DNA of 64,000 nucleotides from Thermogemmatispora tikiterensis (lineage in GTDB: Bacteria > Chloroflexota > Ktedonobacteria > Ktedonobacterales > Ktedonobacteraceae): positions 4,408,692 to 4,472,691 of the forward strand of contig NZ_MCIF01000002.1 in the NCBI RefSeq assembly GCF_003268475.1, read 5' to 3'. This document shows, piece by piece, positions 56,289 through 64,000 of the stretch. A model generated the notes under the pieces. It ran no database searches. It was not told the origin of the DNA and was given only the letters and a program-made list of their open reading frames with translations. The position numbers and the translations under genes were made by a program. Every line of letters begins with the position of its first letter. The first letter of the stretch is position 1.

Positions 56289-57428
56289 ATGTTCATTGTC
56301 GATGCGCATCAAGACATTGCCTACAATGCTCTGGAGTGGGGGCGTGATCTGCGGCGAGCGGTGGCCGAGACGCGGGCGCTGGAGGCGCGCGAGCACCCCG
56401 ATTACTGCCGCGAGGATGCCCAGGGGGGTATCTGCATGGTGGGGCTGCCGGAGCTGCGCCGTGGGGGGGTGGCTATTGTCTTTGGGACCCTCTTCGCCTA
56501 TCCCCTGCTCGGGGTGGGCAAAGGCGTCAATCCGCGCTATCGGCTCACCCAGAGCTATCGTGATCCAGAGGGAGCCTGGCGGGTGGCGCGGGCGCAACTG
56601 GACTACTATCGCCGGCTGGCACAGGAGGCCGGTGTCTGGTTGCTGCTCACCCAGGAGGATCTGGAGCGCTTCATCGAAGCCTGGTCGCAGAGCAATGCAG
56701 ATGATCCACAGCGTCCCTTTGGTATTGTGCCTTTGATGGAGGGAGCCGACGCGGTGCGCCGGCCCGAGGAGGCGGAGGACTGGTTTGCGGCGGGTCTGCG
56801 TGTGCTGGGTCTGGCCTGGGCGCATGGCTCGCGCTACTGCGGTGGCAATGGGCGGCCCGGTCCTTTGACGTCAGAGGGGCGCAGCCTCTTGCGCCATATG
56901 CAGCGCCTCGGCCTGGTGCTCGATACCAGTCACCTGGCCGAAGAGAGTTTCTGGCAGGCTTTGGAGCAGTTCGAGGGAACGGTGATCGCCAGTCATAGCA
57001 ACTGCCGGGCGTTGGTTGATACGCCCCGTCATCTCAGCGATGCCATGATTCGCGCCATTGCGGAGCGCGGCGGCGTCATTGGCATCGCTCCGATCAATCC
57101 TTTCCTCTACGCGGACTGGAAGCGGAGCCAGCCTTTTGCGGTCTCGCTGCGGCGCGTGGTGGAGCACATTGATCATGTCTGTCAGTTGACGGGGAGCGCC
57201 AGCCATGTGGGGATCGGCAGCGATCTCGATGGCGGCTTTGGGCGCGATGAGACGCCGGAGGAGCTGGAGACGGTGGCCGATTTCCCGCGCCTGGCGGAGG
57301 CGCTGGCGGCGGCTGGCTATGCCCAGGAGGATATTGTGCGCATCATGGGAGGAAACTGGCTGCGCTTGCTGGAGCGCGTCCTGCCGCGATCCGGCGCTGC
57401 TTCACCGGAGACAGACGAGAAAGGATAG
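56289..57428 (+). CDS. Membrane dipeptidase (M19 renal-dipeptidase family)
   Basis: A 379-residue metallopeptidase of family M19. DAHQD (residues 5-9) gives the H-x-D zinc motif; MEGADAV carries the bridging Glu; VLDTSHLAEESFW and VIASHSNCRAL give further metal His residues; and VGIGSDLDGGFG is the conserved C-terminal Asp. It hydrolyses dipeptides; bacterial members have varied substrates including D-amino-acid-containing ones. ATG 56289 begins the family core; the open frame above it codes unrelated sequence. No signal peptide, so it is cytoplasmic. The methyltransferase gene follows after 26 bp. Confidence 0.88.
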   Translation: MFIVDAHQDIAYNALEWGRDLRRAVAETRALEAREHPDYCREDAQGGICMVGLPELRRGGVAIVFGTLFAYPLLGVGKGVNPRYRLTQSYRDPEGAWRVARAQLDYYRRLAQEAGVWLLLTQEDLERFIEAWSQSNADDPQRPFGIVPLMEGADAVRRPEEAEDWFAAGLRVLGLAWAHGSRYCGGNGRPGPLTSEGRSLLRHMQRLGLVLDTSHLAEESFWQALEQFEGTVIASHSNCRALVDTPRHLSDAMIRAIAERGGVIGIAPINPFLYADWKRSQPFAVSLRRVVEHIDHVCQLTGSASHVGIGSDLDGGFGRDETPEELETVADFPRLAEALAAAGYAQEDIVRIMGGNWLRLLERVLPRSGAASPETDEKG

Positions 57429-57454
57429 TATCTACTCCTGCAGGAGCCACTTTG

Positions 57455-58243
57455 ATGGAGAAGCGCTTTGTGCCAAATCAGAAGCGTCTGAGGCGCTTTC
57501 AGGATCACGAACTGGTCAGCCATTACCATTTGCGCCCTTTCTATCCGCCGGAGACCTTTGTCATTCTTGAGGAGTTGATGGTGGATGAGCCGCGCGTGGT
57601 GCTTGATCTGGGCTGTGGCACCGGCAATGTGGCCCGTCCGCTGGCTGCCTCGGCGGCGGTGGAACGCATCGATGCTGTCGATGTCTCGCTGGCTATGCTG
57701 GAGCGGGCCAGGGAGCTGCCGGGGGGTGATGCGCCGACAATTCGCTGGATTCACGGGCGGGCTGAGGATGTGGCCTTGACGCCGCCCTATGCCCTGGTGA
57801 CGGCGGGTATGTGCCTCCATTGGATGGATTGGGGGCAGGTTTTGCCTCGCCTGGCCCATATGCTGACGCCGCGGGGCCTGCTGGCTATTCTCAACCTGCA
57901 GCAGTCCATGCCCTGGCGGCAGGCGTACCAGCAGATCCGCCGGCGCTTCGCCGACGGGCGGCCAGCGCCGGGCCTGAATCTGGTTGCTGCAATGGCGCAG
58001 CGTGGACTGTTTCGCCTGCTTGGCGAGCGCCAGACGGCGCCGCTGCCGATGCAGCAAACGGTCGAGGATTACATTGCCGCGCAGTATGCCTACAGTTCAC
58101 TGGCAGGGCTGGATAGCGAGCAGCGGGCTGACTTTGAGCAGGAGATGCGCACGCTGCTGACGCCCTTTGCACGGGATGGCCTGCTCAGCTTCGAGGTGGT
58201 TGCTACGATCACCTGGGGCCGGCCCTGCGACGCCGCGGGCTGA
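57455..58243 (+). CDS. Class I SAM-dependent methyltransferase
   Basis: A 262-residue methyltransferase. Motif I is LDLGCGTGNVARPLA (residues about 51-65) and motif II DAVDVSLAMLERA; GMCLHWMDWGQVLPRLAHML is the BioC/UbiE-type motif III region. The N-terminus (KRFVPNQKRLRRFQ) is basic. Start ATG 57455 over TTG 57452, with AGGAG upstream. It follows the dipeptidase on the same strand and precedes hemE. The substrate is unknown. Confidence 0.82.
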   Translation: MEKRFVPNQKRLRRFQDHELVSHYHLRPFYPPETFVILEELMVDEPRVVLDLGCGTGNVARPLAASAAVERIDAVDVSLAMLERARELPGGDAPTIRWIHGRAEDVALTPPYALVTAGMCLHWMDWGQVLPRLAHMLTPRGLLAILNLQQSMPWRQAYQQIRRRFADGRPAPGLNLVAAMAQRGLFRLLGERQTAPLPMQQTVEDYIAAQYAYSSLAGLDSEQRADFEQEMRTLLTPFARDGLLSFEVVATITWGRPCDAAG

Positions 58244-58267
58244 GCTGGCTTTCTCCTGGGGGAGGAG

Positions 58268-58285
58268 TTACAAAAATCTCACAAT
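58268..58285 (+). promoter_or_regulatory. Direct repeat like the one at the OmpR-type regulator
   Basis: TTACAA (58268-58273) and TCACAA (58279-58284) are 11 bp apart, and TTACAAAA(A)TCT is shared with the site at 4535. An inverted repeat CAAAAATCTC (58271-58280) / GAGATTTTTG (58312-58321) overlaps it. A possible promoter TTGCCG-18-TATCAT (58328-58357) follows. Confidence 0.4.
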
Positions 58286-58424
58286 CTGGTAGAAAGCGGT
58301 AGAGATTTTTGCAAAATTTGCCGCCGCCCTGCCTTCCACGCTATCATATGACATGGCGCAGAGGCAAGGACCTCCTCGCCTCATCCTCACAAGAAAGGAC
58401 TCCTTTTTTTCTGGATAGCGTTCT

Positions 58425-59516
58425 ATGCAGACTGAACAAGAGCATCACTCGCAGGTGGAAGGCGCAGGGCCGGCGGCTGCGACGGGCCTGGCTCGCTTCC
58501 TGGCTGCCTGTCGCAGAGAGCAGCCGGACGCGACCCCGGTCTGGTTTATGCGTCAGGCCGGGCGCTGCCTCGCCGAGTACCGTGAGCTGCGCAAGCGCTA
58601 CGATATCCTCACGATGGCCAAGACGCCCGAGCTGTGTGCGCAGGTGACCCTGATGCCGGTCGAGCAGCTCGGCGTTGATGCGGCGGTCCTCTATGCCGAC
58701 ATTATGCTGCCGATGGAGGGCATGGGGGTCTCGCTGGAGATTCAGCCTGAGATTGGCCCCATTATTCATCACCCGATTCGCACGCTGAGCGATGTGGCGG
58801 CCCTGCAGGTGCGCGAGCCGGAGGAGGCCACGCCCTTTGTTCTGGAGGCGGTGCGCCTGGTGCGGCGCGAGCTGGAGGGGAAGAAGGCGGTGATCGGCTT
58901 CTCGGGAGCGCCCTTTACCCTGGCCTGTTATTTGATCGAGGGGCGCCCGTCGCGCGACTATACCCAGGCCAAGGCGGTGATGTACGGGCAGCCGGCCCTC
59001 TGGCATGCCTTGATGGAGAAGCTGACCGAGGTGGTGACGCGCTATCTGCTCGGGCAGATCCGCGCCGGGGTGACGGCGGTCCAGCTCTTCGATAGCTGGG
59101 TGGGAGCGCTCGGGCCAGAGGCCTATCGGCGCTATGTGCTCCCGTACAGCCAGCGCATCTTTGCGGCAGTCAAGGAGACGGGTACGCCGAGCATTCATTT
59201 CGGGACGGGCAACGCCGCGCTGTTGGAGCTGCTGGCCGAGGCGGGTGGCGATGTGATCAGCGTGGACTGGCGGGTCAATCTTGATGCAGCCTGGGAGCGC
59301 ATTGGCTACGAGCGCGGTATCCAGGGCAATCTTGATCCGGTGCTGCTCCTGGCGCCCTGGGAGATTCTTGAAGAGGGGGCGCGCGACGTGCTGCGTCGGG
59401 CCGCTGGCCGGCCTGGCCACATTTTTAATCTGGGGCATGGCGTGCCGGCGGAGGCCGATCCCTCTGTACTGCGCCGGCTCGTCGATTTTGTGCATGAGGA
59501 GACGCGTCGCCGCTGA
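58425..59516 (+). CDS. hemE: Uroporphyrinogen decarboxylase
   Basis: A 363-residue enzyme converting uroporphyrinogen III to coproporphyrinogen III in heme synthesis. The family signature TPVWFMRQAGRCLAEYRELR (residues about 37-56) holds the substrate-binding arginines; AAVLYADIMLPMEGMG has the catalytic Asp region; GFSGAPFTLACYLIEG and LFDSWVGALGPEAYRRYVLP follow; IFNLGHGVPAEADP ends the barrel. No ribosome site is obvious before ATG 58425. hemH follows 224 bp later on the same strand. Confidence 0.96.
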   Translation: MQTEQEHHSQVEGAGPAAATGLARFLAACRREQPDATPVWFMRQAGRCLAEYRELRKRYDILTMAKTPELCAQVTLMPVEQLGVDAAVLYADIMLPMEGMGVSLEIQPEIGPIIHHPIRTLSDVAALQVREPEEATPFVLEAVRLVRRELEGKKAVIGFSGAPFTLACYLIEGRPSRDYTQAKAVMYGQPALWHALMEKLTEVVTRYLLGQIRAGVTAVQLFDSWVGALGPEAYRRYVLPYSQRIFAAVKETGTPSIHFGTGNAALLELLAEAGGDVISVDWRVNLDAAWERIGYERGIQGNLDPVLLLAPWEILEEGARDVLRRAAGRPGHIFNLGHGVPAEADPSVLRRLVDFVHEETRRR

Positions 59517-59740
59517 CGAGAACCTGACCTGACCTGATCTGACCGACCCGGGCGCTGCCGCCTGGGGGCAGAGGTTCAGCGGCTCACTTCCCACTGGTCG
59601 CGCTCCTGGTTTCCCGGTCGACAGTCGGCTGATGAGCGCTGCGGCAAGAGGTCGCTCAAGGCTCCCGACTGTCTGAGGCCGGCACTGAATGATGAGAGAG
59701 CTGAGACTGATCTCAAGAGAAGAGTGAGGGATAGACTGCG

Positions 59741-60724
59741 ATGGAGAGCGTCAAGCGTGTCGGCGTGGTCTTGATGACCTATGGCTCGCCGGCCACTCTC
59801 GATGATGTTGAGACCTATATGACGAATGTGCGTGGAGGGCGCAAGCCCGAGCCGGAGCTGGTTGAGGAGTTTCGGCGCCGCTACGAGCTGATCGGAGGTT
59901 CGCCGCTGATTCGCATTACGCAGCAGCAGGCGGCGGCCCTGGAGGAGGAGCTGAATCGGCGCCATCCGGCGGGGCCGCGCTTTCAGGTGGTGGCGGGGAT
60001 GCGCTTCTCGCCGCCGTTTGTGGCCGATGTGGTGCCCGAGGCGGCGGCGGACGCTCAGGCGCTGATCGGCCTGATCATGTCGCCGCAGTATTCGCCGATT
60101 ATTATGGGCGGCTATATTCAGGCGCTCACGGAGGCGGCGGCGCGCCTGGGGCGCTCTGATCTGCTGGTGAAGGTGGCTGAGGACTGGCATCTGCAGCCTG
60201 ATTTTATCGAGGCGCTGGCGGGACGGGTGCGCCAGGCGCTGGATCGCTTCCCGCCGGAGGTGCGTGCGCGGGTGCCGGTGCTCTTTACGGCCCATAGTAT
60301 GCCGAAGCGCGTGGTGGATGGCGAGCCGGGCTACATTGCGGCCCTCAAGGAGACGGCGGCAGCCGTGGCCGAGCGGGTGGGTCTGCCGTCTGAGCGCTGG
60401 CTCTTCTGCTACCAGAGCGCCGGGCATACGCCGGAGGAGTGGCTGAAGCCGGATTTCGCCGATGTGATGCCGGAGCTGAAGGCGGCGGGCCATACGCATG
60501 TTTTGATGGCGCCGGTGCAGTTTCTGGCTGACCATCTGGAGATCCTCTACGATATCGATGTGGGAGCGCGGGAGCAGGCCGAGCAGGCCGGACTGCAGTT
60601 CGCGCGCATCGAGTCGCTGAATGTAGAGCCGCACTTTATTGCGGCGCTGGCGGCGGTGGTGGAGGAGACATTGCGCGCGGCGCTGGCCGGGCTGCCGTCG
60701 ACGTCTCAGGCTCGGGTGGGCTGA
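59741..60724 (+). CDS. hemH: Ferrochelatase (HemH/CpfC family)
   Basis: A 327-residue enzyme inserting Fe(II) into a porphyrin. VGVVLMTYGSPATLDDVETY opens it; SPLIRITQQQAAALEEEL follows; H185 in LFTAHSMPKRVV is the metal-facing His; and the conserved Glu lies in FLADHLEILYDID. In monoderm-type lineages the substrate is often coproporphyrin III, so coproheme formation is possible; no HemQ or HemY is nearby to decide. Separated from hemE by 224 bp without a clear promoter. Confidence 0.95.
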   Translation: MESVKRVGVVLMTYGSPATLDDVETYMTNVRGGRKPEPELVEEFRRRYELIGGSPLIRITQQQAAALEEELNRRHPAGPRFQVVAGMRFSPPFVADVVPEAAADAQALIGLIMSPQYSPIIMGGYIQALTEAAARLGRSDLLVKVAEDWHLQPDFIEALAGRVRQALDRFPPEVRARVPVLFTAHSMPKRVVDGEPGYIAALKETAAAVAERVGLPSERWLFCYQSAGHTPEEWLKPDFADVMPELKAAGHTHVLMAPVQFLADHLEILYDIDVGAREQAEQAGLQFARIESLNVEPHFIAALAAVVEETLRAALAGLPSTSQARVG

Positions 60725-60952
60725 GTCTGACTGACTGTGTGGCTGTTGTGGATGAGCCGGGTCATCGCAGCCAGGCGGAGCGTCACTGCGTCAGGCTTGC
60801 CTGATTGCTGGCTGGCTTGACGCTCTGCAGGCGCTCTTTGCTGGTGTGTGGCCCGCCTCCTTCCTCTGTCGGTTCATCCTGGCTGACGGGGCGGGGCGGC
60901 GATCCTGGTGGCCGGCGGCGATCAGCCTCTGCTGATGATGGGGCGATGAGAA

Positions 60953-61000
60953 AGGGCGATGGGAGGAGACGGCTGGTGCGTAGCCGCTGCCCATCGCCCT
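60953..61000. terminator. Perfect 11-bp hairpin between convergent genes
   Basis: AGGGCGATGGG (60953-60963) and CCCATCGCCCT (60990-61000), with a smaller CGGCT/AGCCG stem inside. It lies between hemH and the minus-strand gene that ends at 61073; no T-run. The rest of 60725-61072 holds no gene. Confidence 0.6.
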
Positions 61001-61072
61001 CGGCTCAAGGGATAGAGAGGTCCAGGGACGAGATCACCCGCGGAATCGAAAAGGAAAGGAATGAACAATCTG

Positions 61073-61885
61073 CTAGGAACTGGCGGCCTGACCCACTGGC
61101 TCGCTCTCTTGACTGGCCAGGCTCTCCGCCGCCAGGAAATACTGGCCCTCGACCAGGCTGCCATCGGGACGGACATGGATGAGGCCACGATAGTGGCCAT
61201 GAACGAGGGTCAGGCCCGTGGGCAGAGGCTGCAAGGTCCGCAATTTGACCCAGGGCGCCAGTTGGCGTAACCACTCCTGGGCCAGGGCCTGCGCTTCTTG
61301 CTCGTCGGCGGCATAGAAGAGATAGAGCAGGTCGGAGGTCGATCCGGCGCTGCTGGCCAGCAGCCAGAGTGTCTTGGACTCATCCGGCTCGTCCTCGTCA
61401 CGCGCTCCACGCTCCTGAATGGCCGGCAGCGGCTCCGTCTCCCCGCCTTCCTCGCTGCGCAGCGCCAGGGGGTGACCAGCCTGCTCCAGACGCACCGCCT
61501 CTGTTGAGGGGGCGGCTATAGTCGCCGCCGCCGCTTCCTCCGCTGCCGCTGGGGCCTGCCCCTGGCTCTGGTCCTGGCTCTGGTCCTGCCCCTGCCCCTG
61601 GCTTCCCGCTCGCTCCGGCAGCAGGCTCTCGCCACGCTCAAAGACCTCAAAGACCAGCTCCAGCGCCTGCTCCGGCCCCACCAGCTCGCAGAGCCGCTGA
61701 TGATAACGCTCCATGTTGCGCAGGCGAGCCTCGATAAAGGCATGCTTCGACCAGCCGATCGCCGGCGCGTAGAGCGCTCGCCGCCCGGCAATGTACTCCT
61801 CTTCCAGCCGCTTGCGCAGCTCCGCTACTTCACTCACCATCTCGCAAGTGCTTCTCCTTTCTCTTTTCTTGGCTTGCCTTGTCAT
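61073..61885 (-). CDS. Hypothetical acidic protein with Gln/Asp/Ser repeat region
   Basis: 270 residues if started at ATG 61885, or 255 from ATG 61840 (AAGGAG lies 13 bases before the latter). The N-terminal helical part (ELRKRLEEEYIAGRRALYAP; EARLRNMERYHQRLCELVG) is followed by a repeat-rich linker QGQGQDQSQDQSQGQ (about residues 96-110) encoded by repeating CTGGCTCTGGTC, then an acidic stretch and a C-terminal alpha/beta domain (ESKTLWLLASSAG; LTLVHGHYRGLIHVRPDGSL). Family not recognised. A clear promoter lies upstream. Confidence 0.65.
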   Translation of the reverse strand: MTRQAKKRERRSTCEMVSEVAELRKRLEEEYIAGRRALYAPAIGWSKHAFIEARLRNMERYHQRLCELVGPEQALELVFEVFERGESLLPERAGSQGQGQDQSQDQSQGQAPAAAEEAAAATIAAPSTEAVRLEQAGHPLALRSEEGGETEPLPAIQERGARDEDEPDESKTLWLLASSAGSTSDLLYLFYAADEQEAQALAQEWLRQLAPWVKLRTLQPLPTGLTLVHGHYRGLIHVRPDGSLVEGQYFLAAESLASQESEPVGQAASS

Positions 61886-61931
61886 TCACTGACCCTTGCG
61901 GGCTACCCTCTTTTTTTCAGTTCCAGCTCTT

Positions 61932-61960
61932 AGTATAGAACATCTTTGAGATTTTTGCAA
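61932..61960 (-). promoter_or_regulatory. Promoter of the 61073-61885 gene
   Basis: Minus strand: TTGCAA (61960-61955), 17-bp spacer, TATACT (61937-61932). GAGATTTTTGCAA (61948-61960) also occurs at 58312-58324 upstream of hemE. Confidence 0.75.
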
Positions 61961-62025
61961 TGCTTAGAGATGACTAGAAATGAAGAGAATTAACCAGGAA
62001 GGAATAGGCAAGCAAACGGTAACGC

Positions 62026-62055
62026 TTGTTTTGAAGCGCCTTCGTGGCCTATACT
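62026..62055 (+). promoter_or_regulatory. Possible promoter of the HTH gene
   Basis: TTGTTT (62026-62031), 18-bp spacer, TATACT (62050-62055). It would give a leader of about 280 nt before ATG 62342. Confidence 0.5.
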
Positions 62056-62259
62056 TAGGGAAGTATTGAAGAGTGCACAAGCGTGCAGAGAGCGGAATGT
62101 TAGTGCATGTACGTGCATGTAGTCACGGGATTCCGAGGGACGAGTAGAACCTTGGCCAACTATGGAGACCGCAATACTGAGGATGGGAGTACCACTGTCC
62201 TATTGCTCAGGCCAAGGGTCTTCACACTGTTTCAGAAAACGCGCTGTCTGCCTGTCATG

Positions 62260-62314
62260 ATGAGAGGCTCTCTGCATTGCCTGGAGATCAGGCGCGGATA
62301 TGAGAGGCTTTCTG
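62260..62314. repeat. Direct repeats upstream of the HTH gene
   Basis: ATGAGAGGCTCTCTG (62260-62274) and ATGAGAGGCTTTCTG (62300-62314) differ at one base and start exactly 40 bp apart. They end 27 bp before the start codon and may be binding sites for the encoded protein. Confidence 0.5.
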
Positions 62315-62341
62315 ACTGTCTCAAGAGGTAGAGGGTCATAC

Positions 62342-62593
62342 ATGTGTGAAGGTTTAATGACTGCAAAAGAGGCTGCCGATTACATGCGGGTGAGCGTGCG
62401 TACAATCCGCGATTGGGTCAAAAAGGGTCTCATTCCAGTAGTGCCTGTTGGTGCGCAGGAGTATCGCTTTACAAAGAAGGACCTGGACCACTATATCGAA
62501 ACGCAGCGGCAAATTTGGCAGCCACGTCGCCGTCGCAGCACTGGCTCAAGGGGGAGGAGCAACAGCAGCCTCCCTGAGCAAGATGATGCTTGA
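62342..62593 (+). CDS. Excisionase/BldC-type MerR-like HTH protein
   Basis: An 83-residue DNA-binding protein. LMTAKEAADYMRVSVRTIRD (residues 5-24) is the MerR/excisionase-type HTH, followed by WVKKGLIPVVPVGAQEYRFT (wing) and KKDLDHYIETQ. The C-terminal 25 residues are Arg/Ser-rich (RRRRSTGSRGRSNS), probably binding DNA non-specifically. ATG 62342 follows GAGGTAGAGGG. Such proteins are either phage/ICE excisionases or stand-alone regulators like BldC; no integrase is seen, so a regulator is favoured. It is convergent with the restriction enzyme gene. Confidence 0.75.
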   Translation: MCEGLMTAKEAADYMRVSVRTIRDWVKKGLIPVVPVGAQEYRFTKKDLDHYIETQRQIWQPRRRRSTGSRGRSNSSLPEQDDA

Positions 62594-62618
62594 TGCTGTC
62601 TGATCAGCTAAGCAGCTC

Positions 62619-64000
62619 TCACCACTCGCCGTAGCGATAGCGGGTTTCTTCTTCGATCAGGGTGCGTTCTGGCTGATCGAGGGCGAAGGCGTCGTAGACG
62701 GCGTTGTTGAGAGCGGTCTCCAGGTGGACGATCTCGGCGGTGAGCTGTTCGATTGCCTGGCGGCGCTCGGAGAGCAGCTCCTCCCACTCGTCGCGATCCT
62801 TGAGGGGGATGTCGCGTTTGAAGCTGCGGCGCAGCTCTTCGCGGAAGGTGTCGAAGGGGAGCGTCCACCACTCCTGGAGGCGCTCGCTCAGCCTGGTCTG
62901 GCCGGCGCCCAGGTCTTGGATGATACGTTGGGTGGTGCGGCGCCGCAGGCTATAGCGCTGTTGGGCCACCTCGGTGAGCTGCCGGGCCAGGGCGCCGATC
63001 CTCTGGCGCTGCTCCTCGCTCAGCTCGGGAATGGGCAGGCGCTCAATGTATTGTATCTTTTGCTGGTAAATCATCAGCCCTTCTCGCTCGGCGAGTGGAG
63101 CGCAGAGATTTGAGATACAGAACCAGATCACGCGTGATTGGAGAAGGCCCAGAAGCGAGAAATCTATAGCTTCCAGGATAAAGCCTTTATCATTGCAGAA
63201 GTAGCCCTTCTCATCCCAGGAGAAACGCGGGTACTTGGCCATGTCAGGCCAGAAGACTTTCGTCGTCTCAAATTCCTGATAGTAATCAATCGCATCTTGT
63301 ATCTCATACCACCGGTATGAGCCTGGCTTACGGCCCGGCCAGGGGCGACGCGGGTCCCAGTCTGCCGGACGTGGCTCCAGCCGCTCGCGGAACTGCTCCA
63401 GGTGAGCCTTGATGGCTGGATACGCATCGATGTCGATGCCGCGGCGAGCGAAAATCAGCCAGCGGCCCTCGTTCTCCTGGTACCAGGGGCGCAGGTCCTC
63501 GCCGCGCACCAGCGGCTTGAGCAGGGCCGCGCTGGCCGGATCGGCCTGCACCAGGCGCTCGCGCGTCGCCGTATCCACAATGAAGGCCTCGTTCAGGCCC
63601 GTCACCACCCCGCGATACATGCGTCCGGCCACCACCTCCTTCAGCGGCCTCCCGCTGGTCAGCAGGCGTTCGAAGAGGCGGCGCGAGGCATCGCTGCGGA
63701 GCTGCCAGCCGCTATCGGGCTGATCGCCGATCGTCACCGCAAAGCGCAGCTCCTCCAGGCGGCGGGCGAAATCCCTGACCCCCTCGCTGCGCGTGAAGAC
63801 CGCCACCTGGGCCTGGCTCCCTGGCGGCGGCGGCGCCTTGCGCACCATCTGGATGGCCGGGCTGAGGTCCGGTGCATCGGCGAAGATGCGCGTATTGCCC
63901 AGATCGATCAGCTCCTCGACCGTCGTCTGCGTCCGCAGGAACTGGCGCAGGGCCGTTGCATAATTGGCGCGCAGCCAGCTATTGCTACTGATATAGGCCA
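62619..64000 (-). CDS. Type II restriction-modification enzyme, C-terminal part (Eco57I/TaqI_C-like), 5' end outside the window
   Basis: The frame is open from 64000 to the stop at 62619-62621 (about 460 residues). Near its visible start AYISSNSWLRANYATALRQF is a strongly conserved segment of Eco57I-type methyltransferase/restriction proteins, and DLGNTRIFADAPDLSPAIQM follows. The middle (LKPLVRGEDLRPWYQENEGR; RPWPGRKPGSYRWYEIQD) and IDFSLLGLLQSRVIWF belong to the TaqI_C target-recognition domain. The tail is helical. The catalytic methyltransferase (NPPY) and nuclease motifs must lie outside the window. It probably methylates and cuts DNA as one chain. Confidence 0.85.
   Translation of the reverse strand, partial: AYISSNSWLRANYATALRQFLRTQTTVEELIDLGNTRIFADAPDLSPAIQMVRKAPPPPGSQAQVAVFTRSEGVRDFARRLEELRFAVTIGDQPDSGWQLRSDASRRLFERLLTSGRPLKEVVAGRMYRGVVTGLNEAFIVDTATRERLVQADPASAALLKPLVRGEDLRPWYQENEGRWLIFARRGIDIDAYPAIKAHLEQFRERLEPRPADWDPRRPWPGRKPGSYRWYEIQDAIDYYQEFETTKVFWPDMAKYPRFSWDEKGYFCNDKGFILEAIDFSLLGLLQSRVIWFCISNLCAPLAEREGLMIYQQKIQYIERLPIPELSEEQRQRIGALARQLTEVAQQRYSLRRRTTQRIIQDLGAGQTRLSERLQEWWTLPFDTFREELRRSFKRDIPLKDRDEWEELLSERRQAIEQLTAEIVHLETALNNAVYDAFALDQPERTLIEEETRYRYGEW

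Noticed and set aside
62107..62331. Plus-strand frame of 74 codons in the leader of the HTH gene
   Set aside because: It covers the direct repeats, lacks a good ribosome site and has atypical composition. A leader peptide cannot be excluded.

Overview
The window is GC-rich bacterial chromosome with densely packed genes. The complete A-to-N complex I cluster, a menaquinone prenyltransferase, protoheme-branch enzymes and a benzoate-CoA-ligase-type enzyme suggest an aerobic or facultative menaquinone-using bacterium. Gene content and protein style (alanine/arginine-rich, long low-complexity tails, separate nuoC and nuoD, two-permease metal transporter) look most like Chloroflexota, perhaps a Ktedonobacteria/Thermogemmatispora-like lineage. 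That placement is inference from protein style, not from a marker gene. There is no CRISPR array, insertion sequence, integrase, rRNA or phage gene.

Layout. 1-7.7 kb: 3' part of a TlyA rRNA methyltransferase, an acyl/benzoate-CoA ligase, a degenerate crotonase-fold protein, a Nudix hydrolase, an OmpR-type two-component pair and a HadA-like MaoC protein. 7.7-8.2 kb: two identical tRNA-Leu(GAG) genes and tRNA-Val(TAC). 8.7-16.9 kb: a thiamine-diphosphate lyase/synthase, a secreted LysM/lytic-transglycosylase protein, an orphan ModC-like ATPase, an XRE regulator, a Gmad2 lipoprotein and a rhodanese. 17.2-33.6 kb: nuoABCDEFGHIJKLMN with an upstream promoter and a terminator. 33.8-36.6 kb (minus strand): CIRCE-controlled groES, then a marR-ABC ATPase-ABC permease exporter operon. 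36.9-45.1 kb: a lipoprotein, pcrA-type helicase, radC, and an hsp20-lon operon. 45.7-51.9 kb: mostly small proteins of unknown function plus a menA-like prenyltransferase, a TRAX/translin-like protein and an eIF1/YciH-like protein. 52.0-55.9 kb: a Mn/Zn-type ABC importer with two permeases (minus strand). 56.3-60.7 kb: an M19 dipeptidase, a methyltransferase, hemE and hemH. 61.0-64.0 kb: an unknown acidic protein, an excisionase/BldC-like HTH protein and the 3' part of an Eco57I/TaqI_C-type restriction-modification enzyme that runs off the end.

Regulation can be read unusually well here. Several promoters have near-consensus -35 and -10 boxes 17-18 bp apart (tRNA-Leu, nuoA, groES, marR, pcrA, the ModC-like gene, the metal importer, and a divergent pair at 46.2 kb). 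Operators visible by symmetry include CIRCE at groES, a palindrome over the marR -10 box, a 38-bp inverted repeat upstream of the XRE gene, and 11-bp-spaced TTACAA direct repeats upstream of the OmpR-type regulator, with a similar pair upstream of hemE. Many genes end in long GC-rich hairpins without a U-tract.

No clearly novel defence or biosynthetic island is visible. The parts most worth a second look are the small-protein region (45.7-51.9 kb) with its TRAX-like putative RNase, the two small proteins sharing an LGVT(L/M)E N-terminal motif, and the interlocked inverted repeats between radC and lon. Residue numbers and spacings were counted by hand from the sequence; family assignments come from motif recognition without database searches.
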